NCBI RefSeq assembly: GCF_030867095.1
Contig: NC_081830.1
Location: 35,137,832 to 35,201,831 of the forward strand
DNA from: Alligator mississippiensis
Taxonomy: Eukaryota > Chordata > Crocodylia > Alligatoridae
DNA length: 64,000 nt
Direction: 5' to 3'
Shown here: positions 10,090-22,926 of the stretch, one piece after another
Layout: each line of letters begins with the position of its first letter
Position numbering within the stretch: the stretch's first letter is position 1
Made by a program: the position numbers and the translations under genes
The notes under the pieces: model-generated
What the model was told of the DNA's origin: nothing
Database searches by the model: none
Seen by the model: only the letters and a program-made list of their open reading frames with translations

Positions 10090-11893
10090 TGTATGAGATG
10101 CAGGAGGATCCTAGGAGGCCCTTACCAACTGCCATACCCCATGCTGGGCAGCAGTGACCACAAGATGATCAAGTTCAGGATCCTGACATAAAGAAAAAAG
10201 GAGAGCAGGAGAGTATTGACCCTGGACTTCATAAAAGCAGCCTTTGACTCTCTCAGGCAACTGATAGGCAGGACCCCTGAGAGACCAGTCTGTGTGGGGA
10301 AGGAGTCCAGGAGAGCTAGTTGTATTTTAAAGAAAACATACTGAGGGTATAGGAACAAACCATCCCAATGTGCAGGAAGAATACCAAATATGCAGGTGAC
10401 CAGCTTGGCTTTGCAGAGGACATTTCAGTGAGTTTGACACAAAAAATAGGAAGTTTGCAAGAAGTGGAAGTTTGGACAGATGACTAGGAAGGAGTATAAG
10501 AATCTTACTCAGTCATGGAGGGTTGAAATCAGGAAAGCCAAAGTACCACTGGAGTTGAGAAAATCTGGATGTGTACAAGTCCACAGGACCAGATGCAATG
10601 CATCTTAGAGTGCTGATGTGATTGCAGAGCTGCTGACCTTTATCTTTGAAAACTCATGGTGATCAGAGGAGATCCCAGGTGATTGGAAAAGGGTAAATAT
10701 AGTGCCCATCTTTAAGAGAGGGAAGAAGACAGATCCAGGGAACTATAGACCCATTCAGTCTCACCTCGATCACTGGAAAAATCATGGAGCAGATCCTTAA
10801 GGAATCCATTTCTAAGCATTTGCAGGAGAATAAGGTGATTAGGAACAGTCAGCATGGATTCACCAAGGGCAAGTCATGCCCAACCAACCTCATTGCATTG
10901 TAGGATGAGATGACTGGCTCTGTGGATGCAGGGAAAGCAGTGGGCATGGTATACCTTGAGTTTAGCAAAACTTTTAATATGGCAGTCCCAGGCAGGCACA
11001 CATTGCAAGCTGAGGAAATCTGCATAGGATGAATGAACTGAAAGGTGGATAGAAAGCTGGCTGGATTGTTGGGCTCAATAAGTAGTGATCAATGGCTTGA
11101 GATCTAGTTGGCAGGCAGTATCAAGTGGAGTGCCTCAGGGATCATTCCTGAAGCTTCTTTTGTTCAGTATTTTCATTAATGATTTGGAAGATAGGAATGA
11201 TTGCACCCAAATTGGGTTTGTGGATGACACCAAGCTGGGGGACTAGTAGATACATTGGAGGGTAGGGCTAAAATTTAGAGTGACCTAGGAAAGTTGGAGG
11301 ACTGGGCCAAAGGAAATTTCTTGAGGTTCAGTAAAGACAAGTACATATCCTGCACTTAGGACAGAAGACTCTCATGCACTGCTACAGGCTCAGGACCAAC
11401 TGGTTAAGCAGCAGAGCTGCAGAAAAGGACAAGGGAGTTACAGTAGACAGAAAGCTGGATATGAGTCAACAGTGTACCCTTGTTGCCAAGAAGGGTAACA
11501 GTATACTGGGCTGCATTAGCAGGGGCATTGCCAGTAGATCAAGGGACGTAGTTCTTTTCCTGTGTTCTGCACTAGCGAGGCCACACCTGGAGTACTGTGT
11601 CCAATTTTGCCCCCCTCCCCCCCCCCCCACTACAGAAAGGATGTGGACAAGTTGGAGAGAGTCCAGCAGAGGACAATCAAAAACTTTCCCACTTAGAAGG
11701 TGGTGAAGCACTGCAATGGGTTAAGTAGTGAGGTGGTGGAATCCCCATGCTTAGAAATGTTTAAGATCTGCCTCTACAAAGCCTTGGCTGGAATGATATA
11801 GTTGGTGACATTCCAGTTTTGAACAGGGGGTTGAACTAGATGACCTCCCGAGGTCCCTAGCAACCCTAAATTTTTATAACTCTATGATTCTGT
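10090..11893 (+). mobile_element. CR1 LINE, 3' part with decayed reverse transcriptase
   Basis: The plus strand carries remnants of CR1 ORF2, with an endonuclease end resembling SSDHKMIKF and then RT-like pieces (PIFKRG, DPGNYRPI). It ends in the typical CR1 3' end, GGGTTGAACTAGATGACCTC followed by CTCTATGATTCT. CR1 elements copy themselves through target-primed reverse transcription. The reading frame is interrupted many times, with several stops and frame changes, so the copy is inactive. It is 5'-truncated, as is usual for CR1. Confidence 0.85.
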
Positions 11894-14184
11894 ATTGTGG
11901 TGACACACCTGGGGCCATTTTCCCACAGGATTGGGCTAAGGAAGCCCCAGGAGCAGCAGGAGCCTTACCCTGCAGCAGAACGGTGATATTTGTTTTTGCT
12001 GATCGGTCAGATCGGCTTTGCCAGAACACATTCCCACACAGCTGATGCTATAACAAAAATTATTCCAATCTTTAGCCTTAGGATCTTATTACAAGGCAAT
12101 TTTAGGTGGCTTCTTTAGTTCTTAACCCTTGGATTGGCTGCATATTAACACCTTTATGTGATTTAAGGCACTTGTTATTCACCTCAAAATTACACCACTT
12201 CAAAGTTACATCACTTCAGAGCAGGACTATCTCTAATCTGCATAACCTTGCTGCTTTTCCATTAAGGTGTGGCCACTCACCAAAGCTATTCTGCCCAAAT
12301 TGAATCCTTCTACTATTACAGGATGATGTGGCATTCACTCTGCCCAGCGGGAGCAGCAGCTCACTGGGCATATTGGGTAGGTGATTAAGCCCATGGAAAC
12401 CTTTAATTGATGCATTATTAAGCAATCTAAGCACTTAATTAGGGTCTAAAATAAAATATTTTATTAATGTAAACTATGCTTATTGTGACTTGCAAGTAAT
12501 ATCAACTAATATACATTATTAAATAATACCAACTATAATAAAATAATAATACCAGCTATATACATTTTATTTAATATCAATTATATACAATTTATTCATT
12601 TTATTAACTAATATCGTCTAAGCACTTAAACTCTAAATTGAAATATCCTATGAAAATGAATCTATGAACAACTTGAATTGTAACTAATACCGACTATATA
12701 CTCTTTATTAATTAATACCAGCTATATACCCTTTAATAAAGGACAGTCCAAGAAAGAGTTTTCTGAAACTGGGTGCATCCTGTTCTACTAAGGTGTGGCC
12801 ACTCCCCTATTCTGCCCAAGCTGAAGACTTCCAGTATCCCAGGATGCTCCAGGGCTACAGCACTGTGCCTGGAGGGAGACATGAGCTGGTCTGGGCAGTA
12901 GCAGGAGGCATTGTGGCTACCAGGTGCTCCAGGGCTGTGGCAGTCACTTTGCACACTCCCTTCACCACTTACCTTCTGAGTGGTAGCTCTGGTTCTGGTG
13001 CAGTCAGTAGCAGTGGTGGCCCTGGCTCTAGCCCAGCTAGGAAGTAGCAGCAATGGCAGCTCTGGGTCCAGCTGGGCCAGTGCCATAGAGGCTGGAACCA
13101 GAGCTGAAGCTGAAAGTAAGCAGTAGGGGCAGAGGAGGGACAAGTAGGTGGTGGGGGCAGACTGTACAGTCTTCTCCAGACTCCTCCCAAACCACATACC
13201 ACATAGTTTCTCCCATGTACCCTTCTCAACACATGGTCTCCCCTATGCTCCCCCCCATGCCCTCTTCTCCCTTCCCCCTGCTTTGCCCCTCCTGCACCAC
13301 ACAAGCCATCCCATCCCAAAGCAGGTGGTGGCTCAGCTATGGCTTATTCCTGAGCCTGGGGACTGAATCAAGAACTCAGAGCCACCCACCCTACATGGAA
13401 ACATAGGACCAAGCTGCAAGAGTCTATCAATCCCAGATAGGCCTTATCAGCCATCTTCAGACCCACAGATAAGACCATCAGGGAAGACTATCATTCTTAA
13501 CCACAAGGGATTGCCAATGAATATAATGACACCAAATATGGTATTGATGGTAGTGATGCCTGGGGTGTTAGAGCAGCTATTGCACCATCACTAAAATAGT
13601 CCATGTCAGAGCAGTGGACTTGGACCAGGATTCCGCTCAATATAGAGGGCTACTTTCTAATCTACCTCTGAGGTGCATAAATGGACTAAACTGTCTAAGT
13701 GTGATTATATTCCACCCTGCTTGAGTTGCTGAAAAATTCTTAATTTAAATGGTGAGTCCATCCTCCTCCTCACTCCTATATTCTTATGACTCAGTTTGGG
13801 GGGTTCACAGGGTAGTGTGTTATAAAGGTAGATTCATGAATTGATTTTCAGAGACTCAGGGTGGTATAGAATTGTAATCCGGTGCATAAATCTGTTTGCA
13901 TAAATAGGAGGCAGAATAAAATCTGGACCAGAGTTCTCTTATTCTATGCTGCCTTGAAGACAATATGTTATGAGACAGAAGTCAATCATGGCATGTCTAC
14001 ACACTTCCCTGCCTGAAATTCCATGTGTCATACACTAAAATAAACAGACTATAGCCACTTTAGAGAAATGTTATACATCTTGGACTGTACTAAATCTCCA
14101 GGCCTATTGGAAACTAAAATGCCATAGATCTTTTTTTTTTAGTTCACTAAAACTGTTAATTGTGGATTACATGCAAGTGGAACA
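11894..14184. other. Repeat-rich interval, no gene recognised
   Basis: A segment at about 12264-12330 (AAGGTGTGGCCACTC... TTCTGCCCAA) recurs in divergent form at about 12788-12850. Between them lies an AT-rich tract with repeated TAATACCAGCTATATAC motifs (about 12520-12735). A GC-rich stretch (12860-13340) has ORFs with no recognisable domain. Confidence 0.5.
12520..12735. repeat. Degenerate AT-rich tandem repeat
   Basis: The motif TAATACCRRCTATATAC followed by TTTATT recurs about five times with variable spacing. Origin unknown. Confidence 0.5.
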
Positions 14185-17100
14185 TAGGACTGTGCACAAT
14201 TTTGCCACCCGTTTTGTTTTGATGCAGTTTTGAGCTGTTTCAACCTTGAAAGAGCAAAATCGAAATGAAACAGGGAGGCTTGAAATGGTCAAAATGAAAC
14301 AGGGCAGGTCGAAATGTTTCAAAAAGTTTGAAATGTTTCAAATTTTGACTATGAAGCTGGGCTTACCTTTAATGGCTTCCCTGTAGGGAAACAGAAAGTA
14401 AAGTAAGGGGAGGGAAGGGAAGGTGCAGGGGAGGGGGGAGGAGTTCTCTCATTATTGACATATGTAGCTGGCCAGTGACAGTCACCCTTTTCTGAGGTCC
14501 CTTCCAACCCCAGTGCTCTGGAGGAGGGACAGAAAAAACCTCATAAAAGGCAGTATTGTTTGAACTGCCCTGTTTTCTGCTTTGGGGTCACTTAGTGAGC
14601 TGTCTGTTCTAGCAGCTCACTGTCACACCACTATGGCTAGGAGCACCGATTTTCTAAAGGATTCCCTGCTTGCTACCCTAGCAAGAGGGATTTCAGAATA
14701 CCGTCTTCTTGTAGGTGCTTTTATTTTATTATTATATTCATTGATTTATTCTTTTGAATCTTATACTTACATTGGATAGGGTTACTACAGAATTTACTAT
14801 ATATGTTTGTTTTTATATGTTCATTCTTTCCACCACCGCTTTTCAATTTATCTACACACAGAGATATTTCTATCAGGTTTGTAAATGTCATTACTGCACC
14901 TCAGCTCACTTTGAATTTATCTACACACAGGGGCATTGTAAATCTCATCACTGCATCACACCTACAGTTTTCAGTTTATATAGGAACACAAAAACATCTA
15001 TATATTTCTTGGAAAGGAAGACATGAAACACATCATGAAGCGTGGTAGAAAGGCAGGTGGTCACACTGGCCAGCCTTCAGGAGGGATGGAAAAGGGGGTA
15101 GAGGGAGAGCTGTAAGTCCCGTCCCCCACCCCCCACCACCACCACCAAATTGAGATGCAGCCTCTTTCCTCCAGCTGAAAGGGATGAGGCTGCTACAAGC
15201 AGCAAGGAAAGGGTAGCAGTGCCACAGTCACTGCCTGTGCCTGAGACTGCATCCCATCCACATGCAGCAGCTATAACCCCTCCCACCCTCACCATGATGA
15301 CAACCACAACCAGCAGCACCAGCACAGCAGCCTACTCCACCCCTTTGTCACTTCCCATGCTAAGCCTTCCAATGCCAGAAGAAGAGCTGGAGCTGGATCT
15401 GGATCTTAGTGCCCTAGCAAGGGAAATTATGGGGAAGAAGGGGGAATCAGCTGAGTTTGTGCTTGACACCCATCAAGTTTCCCTTCAAACCAGATCTTCT
15501 TCCCCAGAAGGCATTTCAGAGGAGCTTTATGTAGAGGTGGAGGCAAGTGGCTCAGCTGAGTCTGCTCTTCCTCTTCCTGTGTGTCTGCTTGCTGAGGAGG
15601 GGGAAAGTACAGCAGCATCCACAGATGCACCCGGACCCTTAGAAGTGAGCGGGTAGTGTGGTCTGGGATCATTTTGAGCTGGCAAATTATTGCATATACA
15701 CTATCTGCCTGCACTGTTGAGCCAAAACCAGCCAGGGCAAGGGAACAAAACATATGACCACCACCCCCTTGCTCTTGCTCCTCCTCAGCCTGGCACCAGT
15801 GGGATTGAGGCCAAAGGGAAGTCCCCCACTCGCTCCAAAGCCACCGTCCCCCCAAAGCAGAGGCAGGCCACACTGGAACAGTGGGAGAAAGGAGGACAGA
15901 AAATGGAGCATGTTGCAAGGCCAAGAGAAGTCACCCAGAGATTTGGGAAAATGCTTGCTGTCAATGGCCAGCCCTTCTCCTTCGTTGAGTGGCCAGGGTT
16001 CAGGTGGCTCATGGCGCTTGCAGTCCCATCATACCAAGTACCCACATACACCACCTTCAGTAGGAAGGTTGTTCCATCCCTGTATGAAGCATGCATGGGG
16101 TACTTGAGGGATAAGCTGCACAAGGCAGGTCTGCAGATAGCTTTACACTTCACTTTAGGCATCTGAAGCAGCCGGGGTGGAGATCATGCCTAACTCTCCC
16201 TCACATGGCACTGGTGTGACCAGTCAGGCTGTCGGTGGGCTCTCCTTCAAGCTGAGGTGCTGGATAAGTCCCACACAGTAGCAGGGATCATAGGGACCAT
16301 GAACCACCTGGTGGAGGCATGGCTTACTGGGCAGGGCAGCTCACCCATGTCTTCATGGTCACTGACAATGGGGCCAATATGGTTAAGGCAGTCTGTGATG
16401 TCAACTTTGTTGGCACCTGCTGTGTGGCACACAAGTTGCACCTTGTTGTCAGGGACACCTCGGAGGGGGACAGGGCTGCCAACACCACCAGCAAGTTAAT
16501 TTCCAAATTCAGGAAGGTGGCAGACTACTTCCACTGGAGCATCAAGGGGGGCAAGATGCTGCAGGACAAACAAACAGAGCTGAACACCCCACAGCACAAA
16601 ATCATGCAGGATGTAGTTTTGGTGGAACTCCACATACCTGATGCTCAAGAGGCTGGTGGAGCAACAGAAGGCCATCCATGAGATGGCCCTGCTTGGGGAG
16701 ATCAGGATCAGTGACCCCCTGAACAAAGCTGAATAGGATACCATCTCCCAGATCTTGGTGGTCCTCAAGCCCATTCTTGAGGTAACAAGAGCCTCAGTGC
16801 TGCTGATGCCCTCCTTAGCCAGGTGATCCCCATAGTGAGGGAACTTCAGAGCCAAATTGAGAGCTTCCAGGGGATTAATATTCTTGGCTGGGGCAGGCTG
16901 CTGTTACCAGATGTGCAGGCACTGGTGAGGTGGCTGAAGGAGGGCATCAGGAAATGGCTTGTGATCCAGTACAGTCCATGTGCTGCCCGCCATGTGTGAC
17001 CCAAGGTTGAAGGGAACCGTATGTGGCAGCCAAACACTGAATCAGTGGACGGAGGTGCTGGTAGAGAAAGTCAGGAGGCAGAATGGCAGAGGTGGGGGGA

Positions 17101-17500
17101 TGTGGAACAGGGGGATTCACTGTCTCATGCTAGCATGCCAGTCCTCCACCACAGGAGCTGCCAATGGGGGGCTAAGAGCATGGCTTCTATGGTGAGATCC
17201 AGAGCCACCAGACCCCAGCATCAGGCAAGTAGTGATCATGCCTTGGTAGCTGCTTATCTTGCTGAGGATGTGGAGCCACTGCTGTGTGACTCCTTGGTTT
17301 ACTGGGCAAGCCACAGCCCGGTGTGGCCAGATATGTCCACCGACCAGTGTGCCAAGTGAGAGGGTCTTCAGCATCACTGGAGATGTAGTGACACTCCACT
17401 ACACCTGCTTGGATGCGGTTTGGTGGAGCAGCTGGTGTTCCTGAAGGTGAACCTCCCGCTGCTGGGGTTCCCCAAGCTTCAGATGCAGATGGACTGAATG
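14185..17500 (+). mobile_element. hAT DNA transposon, 3' end missing
   Basis: The left end TAGGACTGTGCACAATTTTGCC matches the terminal inverted repeat TAGGGCTGTGTGAAAT of the hAT element at 40733. The first 400 bp also match that element, including the AGGGAAACAGAAA and CTGCCCTG-TTTCTGC runs. A transposase gene occupies about 15150-17500. No right-hand inverted repeat is found. The transposase C-terminus is followed within about 35 bp by the broken end of an OR gene, so the 3' end was lost in a rearrangement. Confidence 0.8.
15150..17500 (+). pseudogene. hAT transposase pseudogene
   Basis: The order is an acidic, Ser/Thr-rich N-terminal region (about 15150-15650), then a conserved segment GQPFSFVEWPGF and PTYTTFSRKVVP (about 15960-16080). 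Next comes the catalytic-core motif VTDNGANMVKAV with CVAHKLHLVV (about 16355-16450). The hAT C-terminal dimerisation region follows, with SERVFSITGD, then LVFLKVNLPLLGFPKL (about 17365-17485). The enzyme would cut and paste the hAT element. The conserved pieces fall in at least three frames (15690-16166 in one, 16319-16681 and 17021-17359 in another, the C-terminus in a third), and there are stops, so it is dead. A zinc-binding BED finger was not recognised. A domesticated gene is unlikely given the frame changes and the attached inverted repeat. Confidence 0.85.
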
Positions 17501-17532
17501 CCACCCTCCTCACTCTGTCCACACCTATTTCC

Positions 17533-17946
17533 TTTTTTCATAACAACTGTATATGCCAGGGGGATGCATATTGCAACATATCGGTTATAAGCCATCAATG
17601 CCAGGAGGCAGCATTCTGCTCCCCCAAAGGAGATAAGGAAATATATCTGTGCAGCACAGCTGGACACTGAGATGGTTTTCTCCCTAGAAAGGTGGTTGAC
17701 CAACATTCTAGGAATGGTGACAGAGGTGTAGCTCATCTCCAGGAAGGATAAGTTCCTGAGAAAGAAATACATGGGAGTGTGAAGGATGGGATCAATCAAT
17801 GTGACTATAATGATGAGAGCATTCCCAAGCAGGATCAGCAGATATATGAGTAGAACCAATGCAAAGAATAAAACTGGCAAGTCAGGGAGACTTGAAAATC
17901 CTGAAAGGATGAATTCAGTCACAGTTGTTTGGTTTCTTCCTTTCAT
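17533..17946 (-). pseudogene. Olfactory receptor pseudogene, N-terminal half only
   Basis: The frame starts [17 protein letters not shown] and covers TM1 to intracellular loop 2, about 138 residues. It shows N5-Q-T glycosylation, GN in TM1, [12 protein letters not shown] (56-67), the TM3 cysteine in SSCAAQ, and [10 protein letters not shown] with N for the usual D. After YTVVMKK the similarity ends abruptly and hAT transposase sequence begins in antisense. The second half (TM4-TM7) is not found left of the hAT element, so simple insertion does not explain it; a deletion took both the OR 3' half and the hAT 3' end. It is a class II receptor, family not settled (10-like or 11-like). Confidence 0.9.
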
Positions 17947-20849
17947 GTCTTGAACGTATTTTATGTCCTGAAAAGGTAAAACAATTTTTCAGATGCCGTG
18001 GAAGTGGGAAACCTTGGTAGATGCTAATGATGAAAACAACAACAACAACAACAAGAACAAGAAGAATATATATTTAATATGTGTATTATTAATGCTATCC
18101 ATCTTACATTATATATGTGTGTGTATTATATCCTGTAATATTGAATAATGTGATATTATTAGTACCAATGGATGGATTAATTGATCAATCAATCAGTTGA
18201 TGCAATCTTATATCCTAGCTAGCTACCTCAATAAATACATTTTATGTTACAGTTAGATAACATATAATCAACCTCTATTTCTCATTCCATCATCTAAAAC
18301 ATTTTTCTCCCACATTCTCCCACTACAAGCTGTAAAAAAACTCTTATGACCCCTATATCTGTATTTTCTATGATGAGCATCAGTTGCTTAGGCTAGAAAT
18401 ACATCTGGACACTTTTTACTATTCCATCTACATTTGGTTGTCTTCTTTTCCCTTTCTGGTTTGGTTTTATTATTGCCAGTTGTATTCTTGTAGCCACTTG
18501 TAATCACATTCTGTTTCCATGAAAATACGCAGTTCAGACATGTATGTCCATCATGTCCCTCTTTGCACTGTGATAATTTAGAGGAAAATCAGGACTGACA
18601 ATAATTCTTTTAGTTTTCAGACCAAGAAGTTTTACACCTACCTTTTGAACAAGTATTGGCTGTTTGCTGCCTCAAAACTCTCTCTACAAATGTAAGGGTT
18701 AAATAACTTCATGCCCAGCTTTGGGACCTCTCTATCAGATACCTTTGGGTAATTATGGGAGTGCTCATTACCATTTACATAATTACCATATTCAGAGCTT
18801 CACTGTTCTCTCATTTTCCTGCCCATTGTAAGACTGTTGATTTGAATCAAGATATTGTAGATTTGCATAGTAAGCAGTACATGAAGGGTGCAAATTGGTA
18901 AACTGGGATCATAAATGATTCTTATGTAGTTTTCAGGCACCGAAGTCACAGAAAGAGATCCAGGACCAGGATTCTGTATGCATTTTATATTAGATAGGCG
19001 TTGCATTAAAATATGGGGAAAAAAAACCCAAAACAGAACTGAGAGCTGGGACTACAACCAAGGAGCCTTCTCTCCTAGGAAAGTGCTCTCCTGTGCTTTC
19101 TAAGTTAGAGATACCGCAGGGAGAAATCTGCATTTTGTCCCAAAAGCAAAATCTAATTCTTTGGTTTAACAGGTTATAATATTGGGTGAATTAATAAACA
19201 AAAAAAAAAGAGAACTAGACCCAGAAAAATAACATTTGAAATGTGTTTAGGCACCTAGGGAAGAAGAAAGCAGCTAGCACAGTGATACTTAAACTTCTAG
19301 CCCTGTGGGCTGAGTGGCATAAGGTTGGTTGGTGGGCTGGGTCAGCAACATGCAGGGCCAGCACACAGGCATGATACGATCCCACATGACATATCTATGA
19401 GCCAGACTGACCCGGCACATCCCAAAGCCACACTCCAGATCTGGCCACACACCAACCTCATCCTGTGCACTGTTTCCTGCAGCAGAATGATCCTTTGCAT
19501 GAGCTCCATTGTGGACTGGTGATCTAGTGTGCAGGACTCTATTTCTTCTTGCTTAGGATCTTGCAGCAGAAAACACATAAACATGCATATATCTACGACT
19601 ATTCAAGGAAGTTGAATACAATGGACCACGTCTAGTCCACCAGGTGACAAGTGACAGAGCGTCAGGCATGGGGAGGCGGAGGGCGGGGGGGTCTGGTGCC
19701 TTGCCCCTCACTGCTGTTTTGCAGGGGTAATGAATTTAACATAATGCTCCAATAATTAGGTTCTATACATGGAAGATTATAGAAAAATATTTTTCATGTA
19801 TATAATCTAATTCTAGTGGGGGTCATCTTGATTTTGGGTAAACATGGTATGTTATTAGTAAGTTGGTTTTAAAGTAACTTTTAAAACTATCTGAAACAGG
19901 GATTGCTGGCAAATCCCAATTTATGTTTATGCACCTCAGTGGCACATAGGTAGCCATGGAAATGGCTTTTTGTTTTGGTTTGGGGTTTTTTTTTTTTTGC
20001 ATTTTTACATATCTTAGATTCTCTTTCCACTTGTGGAGGTATACATGTATGAATTCACTAACTGAGCATTCTCAGAAGACTCCACTATGGTTGTATAGGC
20101 TCTGTGGTGGAATAGGATAACCTGTATGTGTAGCTGCACTTATGTCCCTGAAAACTACATGGGGGGGGGGGGGGGGGAGAGAGAAACCTGGTTCACAAAT
20201 ATTTGTCAAAGGAGAAGAATCCTTCCACCTCTTAACCCAAGGGCCTGGTGCTTGGGGCACTTCCTTGTGGAGTGAGAGACCTAGCTTCTGTCCCTCCCCA
20301 ACCACTGTCCTGAGAAAGTTTAAACCTGCATTATCTCTCTCCCAGTCAAAGTTGTGTCTTCCAACTTTCTTATTGAACATGGCCTACCAGCCAGCCATGA
20401 GAGAGAGATGTGGGGCCTGGAGGACACATACAAAGCAAAGAGATTGTGGTTCATTGAGGCTAAATGAGGAAGGTCACTTTTTCTGGATTCAAATTTATTT
20501 TTTTTCTGCACCTGTCAATAAATATTCATGGAGAATCAGCCAAAGAGCCAGGGCAAAGAAAGACTTCTTCCTACAGCAGTAACCAAAGAAAGACTTATTT
20601 ATTTCTGATATACAAATACAAGAATCCTTCTATTGTTTAAATAAGCCCATTTTAATGAAGAACCTTTCTTTGAACACTGTTTTATGATTATAGCTAGTTA
20701 TAGTATTTTTTCCCATTCACAAGTTGATAAAGTATCTCATCCCATCCATTCAACTTTCCTACATGCCCAGATGTAGTTGGTATGATTCATATCTTCAGGG
20801 GAAACTTAACTTTATGCTTAGATGCCCAACTCCTATAGAGTGCCTCTGT
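17947..20849. other. Interval without recognised genes
   Basis: It contains AAC repeats (about 18033-18060), a 17-base G run (20161-20177), and a stretch at 19275-19700 that may be an old hAT-like repeat. Its left part, CAGTGATACTTAAACTTCTAG, recalls hAT ends. Short ORFs show no domains. Confidence 0.4.
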
Positions 20850-21040
20850 GGGCATGTCTACACGAGACACTTAACTTTGAATTAATGTTTTTTACTGCCA
20901 AGTAAGCATGTGTGTTTACACTTGCACATGCTCACTTCACAGTAAACTTCCCTAATCAGTTGTAAATTTGCTACCTGCAAATGCAAGTAGCAAATTTATT
21001 TGGGATTAGTAATGGTGCCATAGCACTCGTGTAGACACCT
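20850..21040. mobile_element. MITE, GGGCATGTCTACACGAG family
   Basis: The left end is GGGCATGTCTACACGAGACAC. The right end CACTCGTGTAGACACC is its inverse (TGTCTACACGAG shared). The body is AT-rich. The GC-rich tandem repeat that follows could be part of a longer member, as I see no clear duplication at the right. Confidence 0.5.
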
Positions 21041-21200
21041 AACTGCAAGCAAAACCTGCTCCCAGTCAGCTGTCCACAGGGGGCAGCAAATAGCTCCCTG
21101 CCCCGGAAGCTGCTTGCTGCCAGGGAGGGCTCCATGTCCCCCTGCCCCAGAAGCAGGGAACTCCAAGCCCTCTGCTCCCCAATCGTGATCGGGGAGCGGT

Positions 21201-21500
21201 GGCTGGGAGATCCTTATCACCCAGCTTGAGCTCTGCGGAGCTCAGACTCTGAGACAAGGGTCTCTCAGCCCAAGCCCCACAGCTGCAAAGCTCAGGCTAG
21301 GAAATAACAATCTCCCAGAAGTGGCCCTGTGGTTGTGGAGCTGCCGCTGGGAGATAAGGGTCTTGCAGCCCAAGCCCCATGATTGCAAAACTTAGGCTGA
21401 GAGATAAGCATCTCTGAACAGCAGCCCCACAGTCATGGAGATGGTGCTGGGAGATAAGTGTCTCCCATCCCAAGCTGCAAGACTGGGAGCTGGCACTGGG
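21201..21500. repeat. 50-bp minisatellite
   Basis: The motif GGGAGATAAGGGTCTCYCAGCCC and relatives recur at about 21207, 21251, 21301, 21351, 21401 and 21451, giving a period close to 50 bp. It is GC-rich. The tandem copies explain the ORFs seen here on both strands. Confidence 0.75.
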
Positions 21501-21510
21501 AATTGCTCCT

Positions 21511-22926
21511 GGCAGGGGCAGGGGAGCCTTTTCCCTTCCCAGCTGTGAAGAAGCCATCATAGGGCTTATCTATGCATGTGTGCTCCAGCTGACTGCGGTG
21601 GGAGAGAGAAAAATTTCACGTTTGCTCTGATATATGGATACCCTTGTGAAAGCTAGTAATGGGTCACACAAAAGTGTATATACATATGAACATGCATACA
21701 CACATATGTGCCTGCATAGGTGGATCTAGTACTTACTAAAGGGGGTGGCAGCATACTTTCCCTTTAGCTTTTGAAGGAGTGGAGGCAAAATGTGGCTGGA
21801 CCCCAGGCCAGTGGGGTACAACAGGCAGCAGACACTGGAAGAAGGAAACTGCGTGCTACTCCCGCTGTTCCCAAATGAACCCAGCAGCTTCTGTAGTTGC
21901 TGTCTGTAGCCCACAGCTGCAGCAGGGGGGCATCCAGGAGCAAGAAACCTGCCCACTGCTACTGCTGTTCCCTAACAAGCCTGGCATCCCTTTCAGTTAA
22001 AGCCCCTGGCTGGAATAGGGGAGGAGCAGCTCTGGGCCTCCCTCTACACTCAGATGCTGAGGACAGTGGTAGCTGCAAAAGAAAAGGTGGTTACTGCACC
22101 CCCCCCCCCACCACCCGAATCTGCATACATGTGCCCACACGCATACAAATACAGATGCATAATGAGAACATTCCAAAAAAAAGCAGAATGGCAGAATGGA
22201 GATGGATTCATTGAGAAAAAAAGAAACTTATCTAGATCCTAGTGGCTCCTTGGCTGTCTGAGATTATTTCTAAAGATTCATAAGCTACACTGTAACTCAA
22301 AAAGAAATCTCATTAAACTTGTTTGAAAGAATGAGTTGGTGATTCACAATTCATGAAAGGAGCAGGATTCCAAAAGCTTGTGTCCATTATCTTGCATACT
22401 TCCTACTTTATGTGAGCACAGGAAAATTGGCCAGGATTCTCTGCCAGCACAGCTCTGGCATTTACATCCCGCAGAATATACAAATTCTCAATGTTTGGAA
22501 TCTTACTCATAACAATAGCCAGTTCTTTGTAAAACCTATCGTTAACCTCAACAGAAGAGTCAAGTGTTGGAACACAGGCACTCGCGCAGGTGGCCGCGCC
22601 TTCTGAAGCATAAAGATAGAATGTGGAGATCTTCTCAGAACCATTTGATGGCTTCCTGGTTATTAAGAAGAATTTCTGCTTTAAACAAATAGATCAAAGG
22701 TTTGAGGATTGAAATGAACCATTCTTTATTAATGCTTGTTGTTAGATATTACTGTATTGTTACACTTCTTCATCCTTCACCCTCAGCTCTTCCCTTGTGA
22801 CCACTTTATTGTATACTCACCCTCTTTACCATTCCCAGCCTCTTCTTCCCCCTACAGTATAGATACACATAATTTTGGAGTCATCTCAAAGGGGAATACA
22901 GACAAGCTGGGAACAATACGAACATA
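21511..22926. other. Interval without recognised genes
   Basis: A GC-rich stretch (21720-22110) and poly-C run (22100-22110) are present. At 21562 a sequence GGGCTTATCTATGCATGTG resembles a MITE end without a visible partner. Confidence 0.4.

Noticed and set aside
12733-13319. ORFs of 154 and 116 residues on the minus strand
   Set aside because: Low-complexity composition in a GC-rich stretch, overlapping frames, no recognisable motif.
15150-15656. ORF of 168 residues, Ser/Thr-rich and acidic, that could be a new gene
   Set aside because: It lies in the N-terminal part of the hAT transposase region, in frame with the next transposase segment, and has no independent support.
20142-20582. Plus-strand ORF of 146 residues beginning near a poly-G run
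   Set aside because: The Gly tract comes from the G homopolymer; no domain and no splice or promoter context.
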